Shown here piece by piece: positions 48,104 through 57,478 of a stretch of 64,000 nucleotides of DNA. The notes beneath the pieces are model-generated. The model searched no databases and was not told the DNA's origin. It saw nothing but the letters and a program-made list of their open reading frames with translations. A program made the translations under genes and the position numbers. Position 1 is the stretch's first letter. Every line of letters begins with the position of its first letter. The stretch comes from Rhodoligotrophos sp. CJ14. GTDB lineage: Bacteria > Pseudomonadota > Alphaproteobacteria > Rhizobiales > Im1. The DNA lies in NCBI RefSeq assembly GCF_038811545.1, contig NZ_CP133319.1, positions 1,178,001 to 1,242,000 on the forward strand. Direction: 5' to 3'.

Positions 48104-48412
48104 ATGACGCCGACGGAGCCTCGTAGAAGCAGCAGCACAACCACAGCAATTTGGATCGTTGTCGTGGTGGTGGCCCTGCTGTTGATTGCCTGGGCAGCTG
48201 GACTGTTCTCAGGCAGGGAGACTGATACCGACACCGCGCAACCGCCGGCGACCAGCAGCGAGCCCAGCACGCCGCCCGCCGGAGGCACGCAGCCGAGCAC
48301 CCCGCCGGCTGGATCGCCTTCGACACCGCCGGCCACACCGCCGGCAACCACGCCGCCGGCGACCACCCCACCGGCAGGTGGCACGACCACGCCGGGCAAT
48401 ACCCAGCAGTAA
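48104..48412 (+). CDS. Small membrane protein with Pro/Thr-rich repeat tail
   Basis: A 102-residue protein with a short cytoplasmic head, one membrane helix at about residues 15-35 (AIWIVVVVVALLLIAWAAG), and an extracytoplasmic tail made of imperfect repeats of the TPPAG/TPPAT type (roughly residues 45-98). GAGGAG lies about 8 bases before ATG 48104. I do not recognise the protein; the tail resembles wall-spanning or glycosylated linkers. It is 109 bases after DUF1328. Confidence 0.7.
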   Translation: MTPTEPRRSSSTTTAIWIVVVVVALLLIAWAAGLFSGRETDTDTAQPPATSSEPSTPPAGGTQPSTPPAGSPSTPPATPPATTPPATTPPAGGTTTPGNTQQ

Positions 48413-48533
48413 GATCGCAATGATGACGCGGCCAGTTCTCAAAGCCTGGCCGCAACTCTGGTGAGAGAAGCGGTGCGATTGAACGGAGATCGCGCCGCTT
48501 TTCTATTTCGCGTGTGTTTTTCCGGTTTTTGAG

Positions 48534-48610
48534 CTAGAGCACTTTTGAGCGAATTGGTACCAGTTCGCACGAAGAAAACGCGACGCAACAAGAAGTTAGA
48601 GCCGTTTCGC
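48534..48610. repeat. Dispersed intergenic repeat, copy 2
   Basis: The block ctagagca-cttttgagcga ... cacgaagaaaacgcgacg ... aagaagttagagcc lies between the Pro/Thr-rich gene and opgG. It shares ordered landmarks with copy 1 at 4402-4505, including the near-identical aaagaaaacgcga core, and is more intact. Rest of the 296-base gap shows no gene. Confidence 0.55.
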
Positions 48611-48708
48611 AATTCATGGAAAAGCGAAAGCCCTCCAGCTCGGCTTCCTTGAAAATGCCGCAGGGCAACCGTAAAGGCGTCTGCAAGGAAAACTATGGTG
48701 AGCTCAAA

Positions 48709-50274
48709 ATGAGTGCAAATCGCCGCGATGTTCTTACTGCGTTTGTCTCCGGCCTGGCCGCGCTGGCCCTTTCGGGTCCAGGCCATGCCTTTGCGGCTGG
48801 AGGGCCTGTGCTTGGCGATGCCGTTCCATTCTCTTTCGAAGGCCTGAAAGAGCGGGCGCGCGCGATGGCCGCTGCGCCCTGGCAGGATCCCAAATCGAAA
48901 TTTGGCGAAATCCTGCAGAAGATCGACTACGACGCCTTTCAGAAGATCGTCTTTCGGCGGGATGCTAGCCTGTTTGCTGACCGGACCGATGCACCCCCCA
49001 TTCAGCTGTTTCATCTTGGCCGCTATTTCCAGGAACCCTGCTCCATAGCCGTCGTGGAAAATGGCATGGCCCGCGAGGTCCACTATCGGAATGCCTATTT
49101 CGATATGCCTGCCGACCATGTGGCGCGCCAGCTTCCGGAGGATATCGGCTTTGCCGGCTTCCGCGTCATGGCCCCGTCCCAGAAGACCGACTGGCTCGCC
49201 TTTCTCGGCGCAGCTTATTTCCGCTCGTCCGGCGCCTTGGATCAATATGGCCTGTCTGCCCGCGGCATCGCCATCGATACGGCCCTGCCAACCCCTGAGG
49301 AATTCCCGCGTTTCACCGGCTTCTGGCTCGAAAGCGGCGGCTCTGACGATCATGTCATCATCTATGCCTTGATGGACGGCCCCAGCATCGCCGGCGCCTA
49401 TCGCATGGATTGCCTGAAACAAACCGGCGTGGTGATGGACATCGACGCATGTCTTTATCCGCGCAAACCGATCAAGCGCATGGGCGTGGCCCCCCTGACC
49501 AGCATGTTCTGGTATGGCGAGAACGATCGTCGACAGGCCATAGAGTGGCGGCCGGAAATCCATGATTCCGATGGGCTCGCCATATGGACGGGCACGGGCG
49601 AGCGCATCTGGCGCCCGCTGAACAACCCGCGCCGGGTCATGACCAACAGCTTCATCGACAGCGATCCCAAAGGCTTCGGTCTGCTCCAGCGCGACCGCAA
49701 TTTCGATCACTATCAGGATGACGGCGTTTTCTATGACAAGCGCCCCTCGGTATGGGTCGAGCCGAAAGGATCCTGGGGCGAAGGCGAGGTGCAGCTTGTC
49801 GAAATCCCGACCGATGACGAGATCCACGACAATATCGTTGCCTATTGGGTGCCGAAGCGTCCGGCCGAGCCTGGCACCAGCTTTGAATTCTCCTATCGCC
49901 TCCACTGGGAGGCCGATGAGCCCTTCCCCACCAATCTTGGCCGCGTGGTTGATACATTCTCAGGAATCGGCGGCATTCCCGGCCAGCCACGTCCACCTGG
50001 CGTCACGAAATTCGTGGTCGACTTCATGGGCGGTGACTTGCGGAAGCACCAGCGCGGAGAAGTCGAGCCTGTGGTAACCCTATCGCGCGGCGAACTCGGA
50101 CTGGTGGACGCCTACCCGCTGGCCAATAATCCCGACCGGTTCCGCACCTTCTTCAACGTCAAGGCTACGGGTCCGGATCCGGTGGATCTGCGGCTCTACC
50201 TCAAGGGCAAGGACGGGGGCGCCCTTACCGAAACGTGGCTCTATCAGTTCTTTCCCGAAATATCCTCCGCTTGA
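48709..50274 (+). CDS. opgG: glucan biosynthesis protein of the OpgG/OpgD family
   Basis: OpgG-type proteins act in the periplasm to shape osmoregulated periplasmic glucans. The 521-residue protein starts with SANRRDVLTAF followed by a hydrophobic stretch ending near GHAFAAGG, a twin-arginine-like signal as in E. coli OpgD; the body has FHLGRYFQEP, FLGAAYFRSSGALDQYGLSARG in outline and LGRVVDTFSGIGG. The start at ATG 48709 is preferred over an in-frame ATG at 48616. No opgH is adjacent in the window. opgG and opgD cannot be told apart with certainty from this sequence. Confidence 0.88.
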   Translation: MSANRRDVLTAFVSGLAALALSGPGHAFAAGGPVLGDAVPFSFEGLKERARAMAAAPWQDPKSKFGEILQKIDYDAFQKIVFRRDASLFADRTDAPPIQLFHLGRYFQEPCSIAVVENGMAREVHYRNAYFDMPADHVARQLPEDIGFAGFRVMAPSQKTDWLAFLGAAYFRSSGALDQYGLSARGIAIDTALPTPEEFPRFTGFWLESGGSDDHVIIYALMDGPSIAGAYRMDCLKQTGVVMDIDACLYPRKPIKRMGVAPLTSMFWYGENDRRQAIEWRPEIHDSDGLAIWTGTGERIWRPLNNPRRVMTNSFIDSDPKGFGLLQRDRNFDHYQDDGVFYDKRPSVWVEPKGSWGEGEVQLVEIPTDDEIHDNIVAYWVPKRPAEPGTSFEFSYRLHWEADEPFPTNLGRVVDTFSGIGGIPGQPRPPGVTKFVVDFMGGDLRKHQRGEVEPVVTLSRGELGLVDAYPLANNPDRFRTFFNVKATGPDPVDLRLYLKGKDGGALTETWLYQFFPEISSA

Positions 50275-50299
50275 GCACAACAACACTTGGCCACGCCGG

Positions 50300-50325
50300 G
50301 AGGTTCCCGCACGCTTGGGAACCTC
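50300..50325 (+). terminator. Perfect hairpin after opgG, flanked by direct repeats
   Basis: GAGGTTCCC-8 bases-GGGAACCTC forms a perfect 9-base stem 25 bases after the stop. It is flanked by the direct repeats caacacttggcc (50281-50292) and caacactttggcc (50325-50337). Probably a terminator; no T run. Confidence 0.55.
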
Positions 50326-50555
50326 AACACTTTGGCCTTGTTTACTGGTCGTTAGTGAAGAATTAAACGTTGCTGCCAAAAATAGAACCAATTGTAGATA
50401 AACTTGATTGACCATTTCGAATGGGCAAATGGCGGGGCGGGTGAATCATCCAGCCACCGAGCCTCACATTTATTCCAGGGTGTTCGGGAGGTGGGCTGCC
50501 GCCACGGTGCGCTGCGGCTTGAGCCTCGCTGCTAGCATATGGAAGGATGCCAAAA

Positions 50556-50741
50556 ATGGAAGGCCAGGCTCCAGAAATTGGTCGACTTGCGCTGCGAAAG
50601 ATCGGTCAACGGTTGCAGGGAGAGCTGACCGGCAACCCAGCGGGAAAACTGCCAAGCGAGATCGAACGGCAGCTCGCAAAACTCGCTGAGCTCGATACCG
50701 ATCGCGCCTCACCACCCTCTCGCCTCCTCCATCATCAATAA
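50556..50741 (+). CDS. Small protein, possibly NepR-like
   Basis: This 61-residue ORF has GGAAGG about 8 bases before ATG 50556 and reads IGRLALRKIGQRLQGELTG followed by NPAGKLPSEIERQLAKLAEL, two amphipathic helices with a proline-containing break. This resembles NepR, the anti-sigma factor of the alphaproteobacterial general stress response, where two helices bind EcfG. The match is loose, and phyR/ecfG are not adjacent, so the call is tentative. It precedes the lytic transglycosylase by 84 bases on the same strand. Confidence 0.5.
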   Translation: MEGQAPEIGRLALRKIGQRLQGELTGNPAGKLPSEIERQLAKLAELDTDRASPPSRLLHHQ

Positions 50742-50825
50742 TTGGTTCTTGCCGCGCGTCGGACTTGACCTCGCCCAAGCTTCCAGCACAGTGGGGCACC
50801 TGTCGTTGGAGTTTCGGAAGCGGAA

Positions 50826-52019
50826 ATGCGGATAATTTCCATGTGTGTGGCCGGTGTCATGGCATGTGCCCTGTTCACCGGAGAGGTCTCGGCTGCGTGC
50901 CAGAACACCGGCAGCTTCGAGAGCTGGTTGCGGCAATTCAAGCAGGAAGCGGCTGCCCAGGGCATCAGCCCAGCGGTGATATCATCCGCCCTGAACGGCA
51001 TCACGCTTGACGAGAGCGTGATCAAGGCTGACCGGGGTCAGGCGGTCTTTGCCCAGAGCTTTCTGACCTTTTCCGACCGGATGGTATCCAAGAACCGGAT
51101 CGAGAAAGGCAACCAGCTTCTGCGCAAATACAAGGCTTATTTCGATCGAGCCGAACGTCAATATGGGGTGCCCGGTGCGGTGATCGTCGCCTTCTGGGGG
51201 CTTGAAACCGATTTCGGCGCCAATCTCGGCAACAAGCAAACCCTGCGTTCGCTGGCAACCCTAGCCTATGATTGCCGGCGGCCTGACAAATTTCGGGAGG
51301 AGCTGCTGGCTGCCTTGCGCATTATCGAGCGCGGCGACCTTACGCCCGAACAGATGCGCGGGCCCTGGGCCGGCGAAATGGGTCAGACTCAGTTCCTCGC
51401 GTCCAACTACCTCAAATATGCCGTGGATTTCGACGGGGACGGCAGGCGCGATCTGATCAACAGCATCCCCGACGTGATCGCCTCAACCGCCAACTATCTC
51501 GATGCAATCGGCTGGAAGCCCAACCAGCCATGGTTGCAGGAGGTGCGCGTCCCCGAGAACCTTCCCTGGCACCAGTCGGATCTCGATGTGAGCCATCCAC
51601 GGTCGCAATGGGTGAAATGGGGGATCAAGCCGACCGGCAATGCCTCCCTGCCGGCAGATGGGGTGCAGGCCTCCCTCGTTCTTCCTATGGGGCGAAATGG
51701 GCCGGCCTTCCTCGCCTATGACAATTTCCGCATCTATACGGAATGGAACGAGTCGCTGGTCTATTCCCTGAGCGCCGCCTACTTCGCCACCCGTCTGGCT
51801 GGCGCCCCCCCGCTGCGCCGCGGCAATGCACCTGACGCCCTCTCCCTGAGCCAGGGTCGTCAGCTGCAGCAGATCTTGGCGCGCCGTGGCTATGATGTGG
51901 GCAAGATCGATGGCATCATCGGCGCAAAGACCCGCGCCGCCGTGAAGGACGTGCAGCAGAAGCTCGGCCTGCCGGCTGATGGATACCCAACGTCCGAGCT
52001 GCTGACCCGCCTCAACTGA
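50826..52019 (+). CDS. lytic murein transglycosylase (MltB-type) with peptidoglycan-binding domain
   Basis: The enzyme cleaves peptidoglycan glycan strands to 1,6-anhydro-muropeptides. The 397-residue protein has a signal peptide (ending near EVSAAC), an SLT_2 catalytic domain with E127 in AFWGLETDFGANLG, and GEMGQTQFLASNYLKYAVDFDGDG, then a PG_binding_1 domain (about 335-397, LQQILARRGYDVGKIDGIIG in outline). The cysteine at residue 25 might be lipidated, but the preceding GEVSAA is not a strong lipobox. It is convergent with the NUDIX gene. Confidence 0.93.
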   Translation: MRIISMCVAGVMACALFTGEVSAACQNTGSFESWLRQFKQEAAAQGISPAVISSALNGITLDESVIKADRGQAVFAQSFLTFSDRMVSKNRIEKGNQLLRKYKAYFDRAERQYGVPGAVIVAFWGLETDFGANLGNKQTLRSLATLAYDCRRPDKFREELLAALRIIERGDLTPEQMRGPWAGEMGQTQFLASNYLKYAVDFDGDGRRDLINSIPDVIASTANYLDAIGWKPNQPWLQEVRVPENLPWHQSDLDVSHPRSQWVKWGIKPTGNASLPADGVQASLVLPMGRNGPAFLAYDNFRIYTEWNESLVYSLSAAYFATRLAGAPPLRRGNAPDALSLSQGRQLQQILARRGYDVGKIDGIIGAKTRAAVKDVQQKLGLPADGYPTSELLTRLN

Positions 52020-52090
52020 TGATCGCTTTCGCGGGCGCGAGCAGCGCCGGCATGATCAGGGCCGCTCCTCCGTTGGAGCGGCCAGATCGC

Positions 52091-52528
52091 TTATGCCTCA
52101 CCCGGTGCCGCAGCAAGCCTCGCCACCCGCTCCACATCGACACTTATATCCAGTTCTGAAAGCTGGTCGATTCGCCACCAGGCTGCCTCCAAGGCGTCAT
52201 CGCCCGCCACAGGCTCACCGGCCTGCCACTCACATTTGACGGCGATGAGGATGAAGTGCCGTTTGAGCGGCGAGCATGGATCAAGCCCATCGGCGCGCTC
52301 GAATACATCGAGCACGGCCACGGGCGCGACCGGAACTGCAGCGACAGCCGTCTCTTCCGCAAGCTCCCGGACCGCGGCATCGAGGACCCGTTCCCCGGCA
52401 TTGATCTTGCCACCGGGAAAACCCCATTTTCCCTGATCGGGTGGATTGGCCCGCCGCACCAGCAAAGCCTGGCCGTCGCGAATGACGACGGCCAGCACGC
52501 AGGCAATGGGTTTTGCCTCAGGAGGCAA
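52091..52528 (-). CDS. NUDIX hydrolase
   Basis: The 145-residue protein has a complete Nudix box, [23 protein letters not shown] in outline, with the REUxEE core (RELAEE). It hydrolyses nucleoside diphosphate-linked substrates; the MutT-like ordering [21 protein letters not shown] and KWGFPGGK suggests house-cleaning or ADP-ribose-type activity. The start is uncertain: TTG at 52528 (overlapping murA by 11 bases) is taken here; ATG 52585 would extend it 19 codons and overlap murA by 68 bases. Confidence 0.82.
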   Translation of the reverse strand: MPPEAKPIACVLAVVIRDGQALLVRRANPPDQGKWGFPGGKINAGERVLDAAVRELAEETAVAAVPVAPVAVLDVFERADGLDPCSPLKRHFILIAVKCEWQAGEPVAGDDALEAAWWRIDQLSELDISVDVERVARLAAAPGEA

Positions 52529-53807
52529 GGCGCTCGATATCGGCGCCGCAGGCCCCAAGCTTCTTTTCCAAACGCTCAAACCCACGGTCGAGATGGTAGA
52601 CCCGGTGCACCGTTGTCTCCCCTTCCGCCGCGAGGCCCGCGATGACCAGCGAAACCGAGGCGCGCAGATCGGTCGCCATGACCTCCGCCCCGCGCAGACG
52701 CTTCACCCCATAGACCGCTGCAGAATCACCATTGAGCCGGATATCCGCCCCGAGGCGGGCGAGCTCCTGCACATGCATGAAGCGGTTCTCGAAGATCGTC
52801 TCTGTGATGGTGCTGGTCCCCTCGGCCCGGGTCATCAGCGCCATGAGCTGTGCCTGCATATCCGTGGGAAAGCCCGGATAGGGCTCGGTCGTAACCTCGA
52901 CGGGCTTGAGCCCGGCGCCGTTGCGGGAAATCCTGAGCCCCTGATTGGTCGGGCTGGTGGAGACGCCAGCACGGTCGAGCACATCGATCACGCTGCCGAC
53001 CAGGTCCGTGCGGGCACCAAGCAGATGCACATCACCCCCCGCCATCGCCACAGCCATGGCATAGGTCCCGGCCTCGATACGGTCGGGCAGCACCTCATGC
53101 GTCGCACTATGCAGCCGCTCGCGGCCCTGCACATGCAGGGTGGAACTGCCAATCCCTTCGATATGGGCACCCATCTTTACCAGGCATTCAGCGACATCGG
53201 AAATTTCCGGCTCGCGGGCCGCATTCTCGATCACCGTTTCCCCGCGCGCGAGCACCGCGCTCATCAGCGCCGCATGGGTTGCACCTACCGATACCTTGCT
53301 GAAGGAAATCTTGTTACCCCTGAGCCCCTTGGGTGCCTTTGCCACCACATAGCCCTGATCGATCTCGACATTCGCCCCGAGATTCTCAAAGGCCTGGATG
53401 TGCATGTCCACTGGCCGGGTGCCGATCGCACAGCCGCCCGGCAGTGAAACGCGCGCTTCCCCGCAGCGAGCAAGCAGCGGCCCGAGCACCCAGAAGCTCG
53501 CCCGCATGCGTGACACGGTTTCATAAGGCGCGGTCGTATCCACGATCGTCCGCGCCGTCAGATGCATTGTATCGCCCTGGATTCCGCTGGTTCCCAGACG
53601 TTTTCCATCGACGCTGATATCGACCCCGTGATTGCCCAGAATGCGCATGAGCAAGGTCACATCCGCAAGACGGGGTACATTACGCAGGGTGAGCGTATCG
53701 TCCGTCAACAAACTTGCAATCATCAGAGGCAGGGCGGCATTCTTGGCGCCCGATATTTGAATTTCGCCATTGAGGCGATTGCCTCCTCGGATGCGGATTC
53801 TATCCAT
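52518..53807 (-). CDS. murA: UDP-N-acetylglucosamine 1-carboxyvinyltransferase
   Basis: MurA transfers enolpyruvate to UDP-GlcNAc, the first committed step of peptidoglycan synthesis. The 429-residue protein has K22 in [10 protein letters not shown], the active-site cysteine (C126) in [16 protein letters not shown], and [12 protein letters not shown]. Cysteine rather than aspartate at this site is the fosfomycin-sensitive type. AGGGG lies about 10 bases before ATG 53807. The downstream NUDIX gene overlaps its 3' end. Confidence 0.97.
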   Translation of the reverse strand: MDRIRIRGGNRLNGEIQISGAKNAALPLMIASLLTDDTLTLRNVPRLADVTLLMRILGNHGVDISVDGKRLGTSGIQGDTMHLTARTIVDTTAPYETVSRMRASFWVLGPLLARCGEARVSLPGGCAIGTRPVDMHIQAFENLGANVEIDQGYVVAKAPKGLRGNKISFSKVSVGATHAALMSAVLARGETVIENAAREPEISDVAECLVKMGAHIEGIGSSTLHVQGRERLHSATHEVLPDRIEAGTYAMAVAMAGGDVHLLGARTDLVGSVIDVLDRAGVSTSPTNQGLRISRNGAGLKPVEVTTEPYPGFPTDMQAQLMALMTRAEGTSTITETIFENRFMHVQELARLGADIRLNGDSAAVYGVKRLRGAEVMATDLRASVSLVIAGLAAEGETTVHRVYHLDRGFERLEKKLGACGADIERLAS

Positions 53808-53927
53808 ATACTTGTCCCCTCGGGCACGTCGGCCATTGGAAGTCTGGGAATATATCACCCTAATTTTGCGGCGAAATTGTTAACATGTCGCCGTATAGGA
53901 GGCCATTACCCGTCTGTCTGATTCGCT

Positions 53928-54116
53928 TCAGGGATCGGAGGAGACATCAGAGCTCGCCCTCTCTTCGGCGACTTGCTCATGGACATCCTGCCCGCCCGGT
54001 GATTGGCGCCTGTCGCGCAACTGTGTTTTGCGCTTGCGCAGATTAGCGCGCAGCGCCTCTGCCAGACGTCGCGCCCGCTCGTCATTCGGCTTATGAGGTT
54101 CCTTGCTCCTTGTCAT
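53928..54116 (-). CDS. Small conserved hypothetical protein
   Basis: A 62-residue protein with a basic core ERARRLAEALRANLRKRK, which recurs as a conserved small protein in Rhizobiales, followed by a polar acidic tail. It has AGGA about 6 bases before ATG 54116. Located 120 bases upstream of murA on the same strand. Function unknown; the strong charge suggests nucleic-acid or ribosome contact (inference). Confidence 0.65.
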   Translation of the reverse strand: MTRSKEPHKPNDERARRLAEALRANLRKRKTQLRDRRQSPGGQDVHEQVAEERASSDVSSDP

Positions 54117-54320
54117 GGGAGTCCTAGTGTACTGCTAGAGTTTATTTAGCATAAGATAGAGAATGCTGCCCCAAAATCGGCGCGCATCCGCCAAACGCCT
54201 GCTGGGGCAAAAATGCGCGGATGAAATCCAACTGCTCGCTTGCACATGGCGGCCGGCTGTGGCAGTTTCCGGCCCGTCCCGGCGACGTGGTGAGCAATCC
54301 CTCCGGGACGTCTCGGCATT

Positions 54321-54395
<75 letters not shown>

Positions 54396-54549
54396 GAAAC
54401 CCCAATAAAATCAGTATTTAGCATACGGACACTCCCCTTTTCCGCTTTCGTGCGGGGAACGATGTGGAGCGGGAGCGTCACCCACGGGCGCGTCTTGCAA
54501 TTTGCGGCTTAGCACCACCTGGGCAAGGGTGAGGCCGGAGGTCGTCCTC

Positions 54550-55263
54550 CTATTTCAAGCCAAGCCCGTTGTTCCAGTTCTGCTCGAGCACTTTGCCTGC
54601 GCGGGTGATATGCGCATCCATAATTGCGGCGGCCTTGTCCCCGTCGCGCTTCAGAATGGCCTCGAAGATCGCCCCATGCTCGGCATGGGAGTTGCGCACC
54701 GATTGATCATCGAACAGCAGCACCAGCTCGCTATGGGTGAACCACCGCGTGCCACCGCCGGAGACGAGGATCGGCAGATGCAGCGTATCGTTGATGGCCT
54801 GGCGGAGGATCTTGTTCTGCGTGGCCTCGATGATCGTGTCGTGGAATTGGGCATTCAGCATGCGCCAGCAGCGCGCCGAGTCATTGCGCCAGCTGCCCTC
54901 GTTCAAGAGGGCCTCGGTGCGCTCGGTCGCATCCATGATCTGCGCCCGGCCATGGACGCTCAGTCCATTCTCGGCGGCGATTCTGCAGGCCAGGCTCTCG
55001 AGTGTGCGGCGCACGCGATAGGCACCCAGAACATCCTCCAAAGTGCAGCTGCGCACTTCATAGCCGCGATTGGGAAGATAGGAGACCAGCCCTTCCTTGG
55101 ACAGGCTGTTAAGCGCGTCCCTGATGGGGGTGCGTGACACCCCGAGAAGCTTGGCGAGCTCAGCCTCGGGCAACCGGCTCCCGGGCGGGAACTTCCCGCC
55201 GAGCAGCAATTCGCGCAGCCTGTTGGTGGTCAGGCTAGTCCGGGTGACGACCGTCTCATTCAT
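54550..55263 (-). CDS. GntR family regulator with FCD domain
   Basis: The 237-residue protein has an N-terminal GntR winged helix (LRELLLGGKFPPGSRLPEAELAKLLGVSRTPIRDAL in outline, about residues 17-55) and a C-terminal FCD ligand domain with the metal-site pattern RMLNAQFHDTIIEA and SHAEHGAIFEAI. FCD regulators usually sense carboxylic acids. It is divergent from the enoate-reductase-like gene and most likely controls that cluster. The start is taken at ATG 55263 with GGAGG about 9 bases upstream. Confidence 0.92.
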   Translation of the reverse strand: MNETVVTRTSLTTNRLRELLLGGKFPPGSRLPEAELAKLLGVSRTPIRDALNSLSKEGLVSYLPNRGYEVRSCTLEDVLGAYRVRRTLESLACRIAAENGLSVHGRAQIMDATERTEALLNEGSWRNDSARCWRMLNAQFHDTIIEATQNKILRQAINDTLHLPILVSGGGTRWFTHSELVLLFDDQSVRNSHAEHGAIFEAILKRDGDKAAAIMDAHITRAGKVLEQNWNNGLGLK

Positions 55264-55297
55264 TTCGCGCACCCTCCGGGGCCGCCCTGCCGATCAA

Positions 55298-55323
55298 CAT
55301 ACAATTTCTCATATTGCATACAA
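55298..55323. promoter_or_regulatory. Direct CATACAA repeats in the GntR/flavoenzyme intergenic region
   Basis: CATACAA occurs at 55298-55304 and 55317-55323, spaced 19 bases apart start to start, roughly two helical turns. The second copy sits in TTGCATACAA, which has TTG/CAA symmetry. Their placement between the divergent genes suggests an operator for the GntR protein. Confidence 0.4.
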
Positions 55324-55492
55324 CTTACCATCTTGCACACATTCAGATCGATGGCATACTGCCGTGAATGACCTTGTCGGAAGAACAAGGGTGGGATGAA
55401 ACGCCGGAAGAGGCTCGGTGCGGTCGTGCACCGAGAGCGCTTATGCTTTTGCCATAAGCACCTGCCCCGGCGAAACCAGGACGTGCTGCCTA

Positions 55493-57466
55493 ATGCCCGG
55501 GCAAACACAAAGCGCTCAACCGTTTCCGAAATTATTCGAGCCGATACGCCTTGGTTCGCGAGAGGCGCGCAACCGCATCATGCGGGTCGCCACCACCGCC
55601 CATCTCGCTGAGCGCAACCGTGTCGGCGACCGTATGCTGGAATTCTATCGGACCCTCGCGCAAGGCGGTGCGGGCGTGATCGTAACCGAGGGCTTGCGGG
55701 TTCATCCCTTCGAAGCCGAACCGGCCGGCGCCATGCTGATGTGGGACCGGGCCTCGATCCCGGGCATGCACAAGCTCACCAAGGCTGTTACCGCCGAGGG
55801 TGCCTTGTTCATCGGCCAGCTCAATCACGGTGGCCGCCAGCATCTGGGCCGCTTTGTGCCACCGCTCATGGTCGCGCCCTCCGCAATTCCCTGCCCGCGC
55901 AGCGGCGGTGTTCCCCATGCGCTCACCACCGAAGAGATCGAAGATCTGATCGAATGGTTTGCCACTTCGGCCATGCACTGCATCGAGGCCGGCATGGATG
56001 GTGTCGAGATCCATGGCGCACAGGGACACCTGATCCAGCAATTCGTCTCCCCTTACTCCAACCATCGGGACGATCTCTATGGCGGCAGTTTCGAGAACCG
56101 CATCCGATTTCCTCTGGCCATCATCGCCGCGGTCCGAAAACGCATCGGCTCCGCACCGATCGTGGGCTACCGGCTGGGTGTCGACGAGCTCACCGCCGGT
56201 GGACTGGGCGTCGAGGAAACGAAGCGCCTGGCTGAACATCTGTCGGCCGATGGGCTCGTGAGCTATGTCTCGCTCAGCCAGGGCAATTTCAACACCATTG
56301 ATATCCACCTTCCCGAGCGGCATTTCCCGATGGTCCCCTATCGGGAACTCCAGGCGCAAATTAAGCCTGCCGCCGGCGAGCTGCCGGTCGTGATGTGCAC
56401 GCGCATTCAGACCCCGGAACAAGGAGAGGATATTCTCGCCGCCGGCGAGGCCGACATGATCGGCTTCTGCCGTGCCTTCATCGTGGATCCACATTGGCCC
56501 AAGGCTGCAAAAGCCGGACGAGCGCAGGATATTCGGCGTTGCATCGCCTGCAACCAGTGCTGGGGCTGGATCAGCGAGGGTGGTCCCATCGGCTGCGCCG
56601 TTAACCCCACGCTCGGGCTTGAGTACAAATGGGGCAAGCTGGAGAGAGCCTGGCACCGAAAGAAGGTGCTGGTGGTAGGCGGCGGCCCGGGTGGTCTCGA
56701 AGCTGCTCGCATTGCCGGCCTTCGCGGCCACCATGTGACATTGATCGAGAAATCAACAGAGCTTGGTGGCCGCCTCAAGACAGCGCGTCTCGCCCCACAC
56801 TTCTCCGAGCTCCAGCACGTTCTCGATTACCTCGTGCCCCAGGTTCAAGCCGCTGGCGTGGAGACCATAACCGGACAGGAAGCCGATTATGAGCTCATCG
56901 AAGAGCACAGCCCGGATTGCGTTGTGCTCGCGACCGGAGCGATGCCGCACACTCCTGCCCTTACAGGCGATGGCTCCGTCCCTGTGCTCACCTCGGATGG
57001 CATCATCGATGTCGCCGCTCTGCGCGACGGCACCATCATCATCATGGACGAGGACGGCTATTTCTGGCCGGCAGCAGTGGCCGAGGCTGCAGCCCAGCTC
57101 GGCCGCCGGGTTGTCTTTGCAACGCGCTTCTTCGAGCCCTTCCGGGAAATGCCGATGGTGAGCCGCATCGCCACCCTGCGTGAGCTCGACCGCCGCGGCG
57201 TCGAGATGCGGGCGAACATGGCGCCGATCAGCGCATCCAATGGCAGCGTTGCCTTGCGCCACTATCAGTCCGGCCGCGAGGAGCTCATACCCGATTGCGC
57301 GGCCCTGTTCTGGGTCGGCCTGCAGCAGGCCAATGACGGTCTCTCGGCGCGTCTACGGGCCAACGGGTTCGACAAGAAGGATGTGATGGTGATCGGCGAT
57401 GCCTTCGCCCCGCGGCGCCTGCCTCAGGCCCTGCGCGAAGGGCATGCCGCCGGCCGGTCAATCTAA
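55493..57466 (+). CDS. FMN/[4Fe-4S]/FAD enoate-reductase-like oxidoreductase (2,4-dienoyl-CoA reductase family)
   Basis: The 657-residue protein has an N-terminal old-yellow-enzyme barrel (FIGQLNHGGRQH and GVEIHGAQGHLIQQFVSPYSN in outline), a [4Fe-4S] motif CIACNQCWGW...GC at about 349-367, and a C-terminal FAD/NAD(P) domain with KKVLVVGGGPGGLEAARIAG near residue 391. This is the arrangement of enoate reductase, 2,4-dienoyl-CoA reductase and trimethylamine dehydrogenase. Residues HG of HGAQGH fit enoate/dienoyl reductases. In this cluster it could reduce a C=C bond of the imported acid. ATG 55493 is a plausible start with AGGA upstream. Exact substrate is unknown. Confidence 0.88.
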   Translation: MPGQTQSAQPFPKLFEPIRLGSREARNRIMRVATTAHLAERNRVGDRMLEFYRTLAQGGAGVIVTEGLRVHPFEAEPAGAMLMWDRASIPGMHKLTKAVTAEGALFIGQLNHGGRQHLGRFVPPLMVAPSAIPCPRSGGVPHALTTEEIEDLIEWFATSAMHCIEAGMDGVEIHGAQGHLIQQFVSPYSNHRDDLYGGSFENRIRFPLAIIAAVRKRIGSAPIVGYRLGVDELTAGGLGVEETKRLAEHLSADGLVSYVSLSQGNFNTIDIHLPERHFPMVPYRELQAQIKPAAGELPVVMCTRIQTPEQGEDILAAGEADMIGFCRAFIVDPHWPKAAKAGRAQDIRRCIACNQCWGWISEGGPIGCAVNPTLGLEYKWGKLERAWHRKKVLVVGGGPGGLEAARIAGLRGHHVTLIEKSTELGGRLKTARLAPHFSELQHVLDYLVPQVQAAGVETITGQEADYELIEEHSPDCVVLATGAMPHTPALTGDGSVPVLTSDGIIDVAALRDGTIIIMDEDGYFWPAAVAEAAAQLGRRVVFATRFFEPFREMPMVSRIATLRELDRRGVEMRANMAPISASNGSVALRHYQSGREELIPDCAALFWVGLQQANDGLSARLRANGFDKKDVMVIGDAFAPRRLPQALREGHAAGRSI

Positions 57467-57478
57467 CGGGAGGACGTC

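Noticed and set aside
48104-48412. Tandem CCGCCGG-type repeats read as a CRISPR or minisatellite
   Set aside because: They are codon-level repeats of a Pro/Thr-rich protein, with no spacers and no cas genes.
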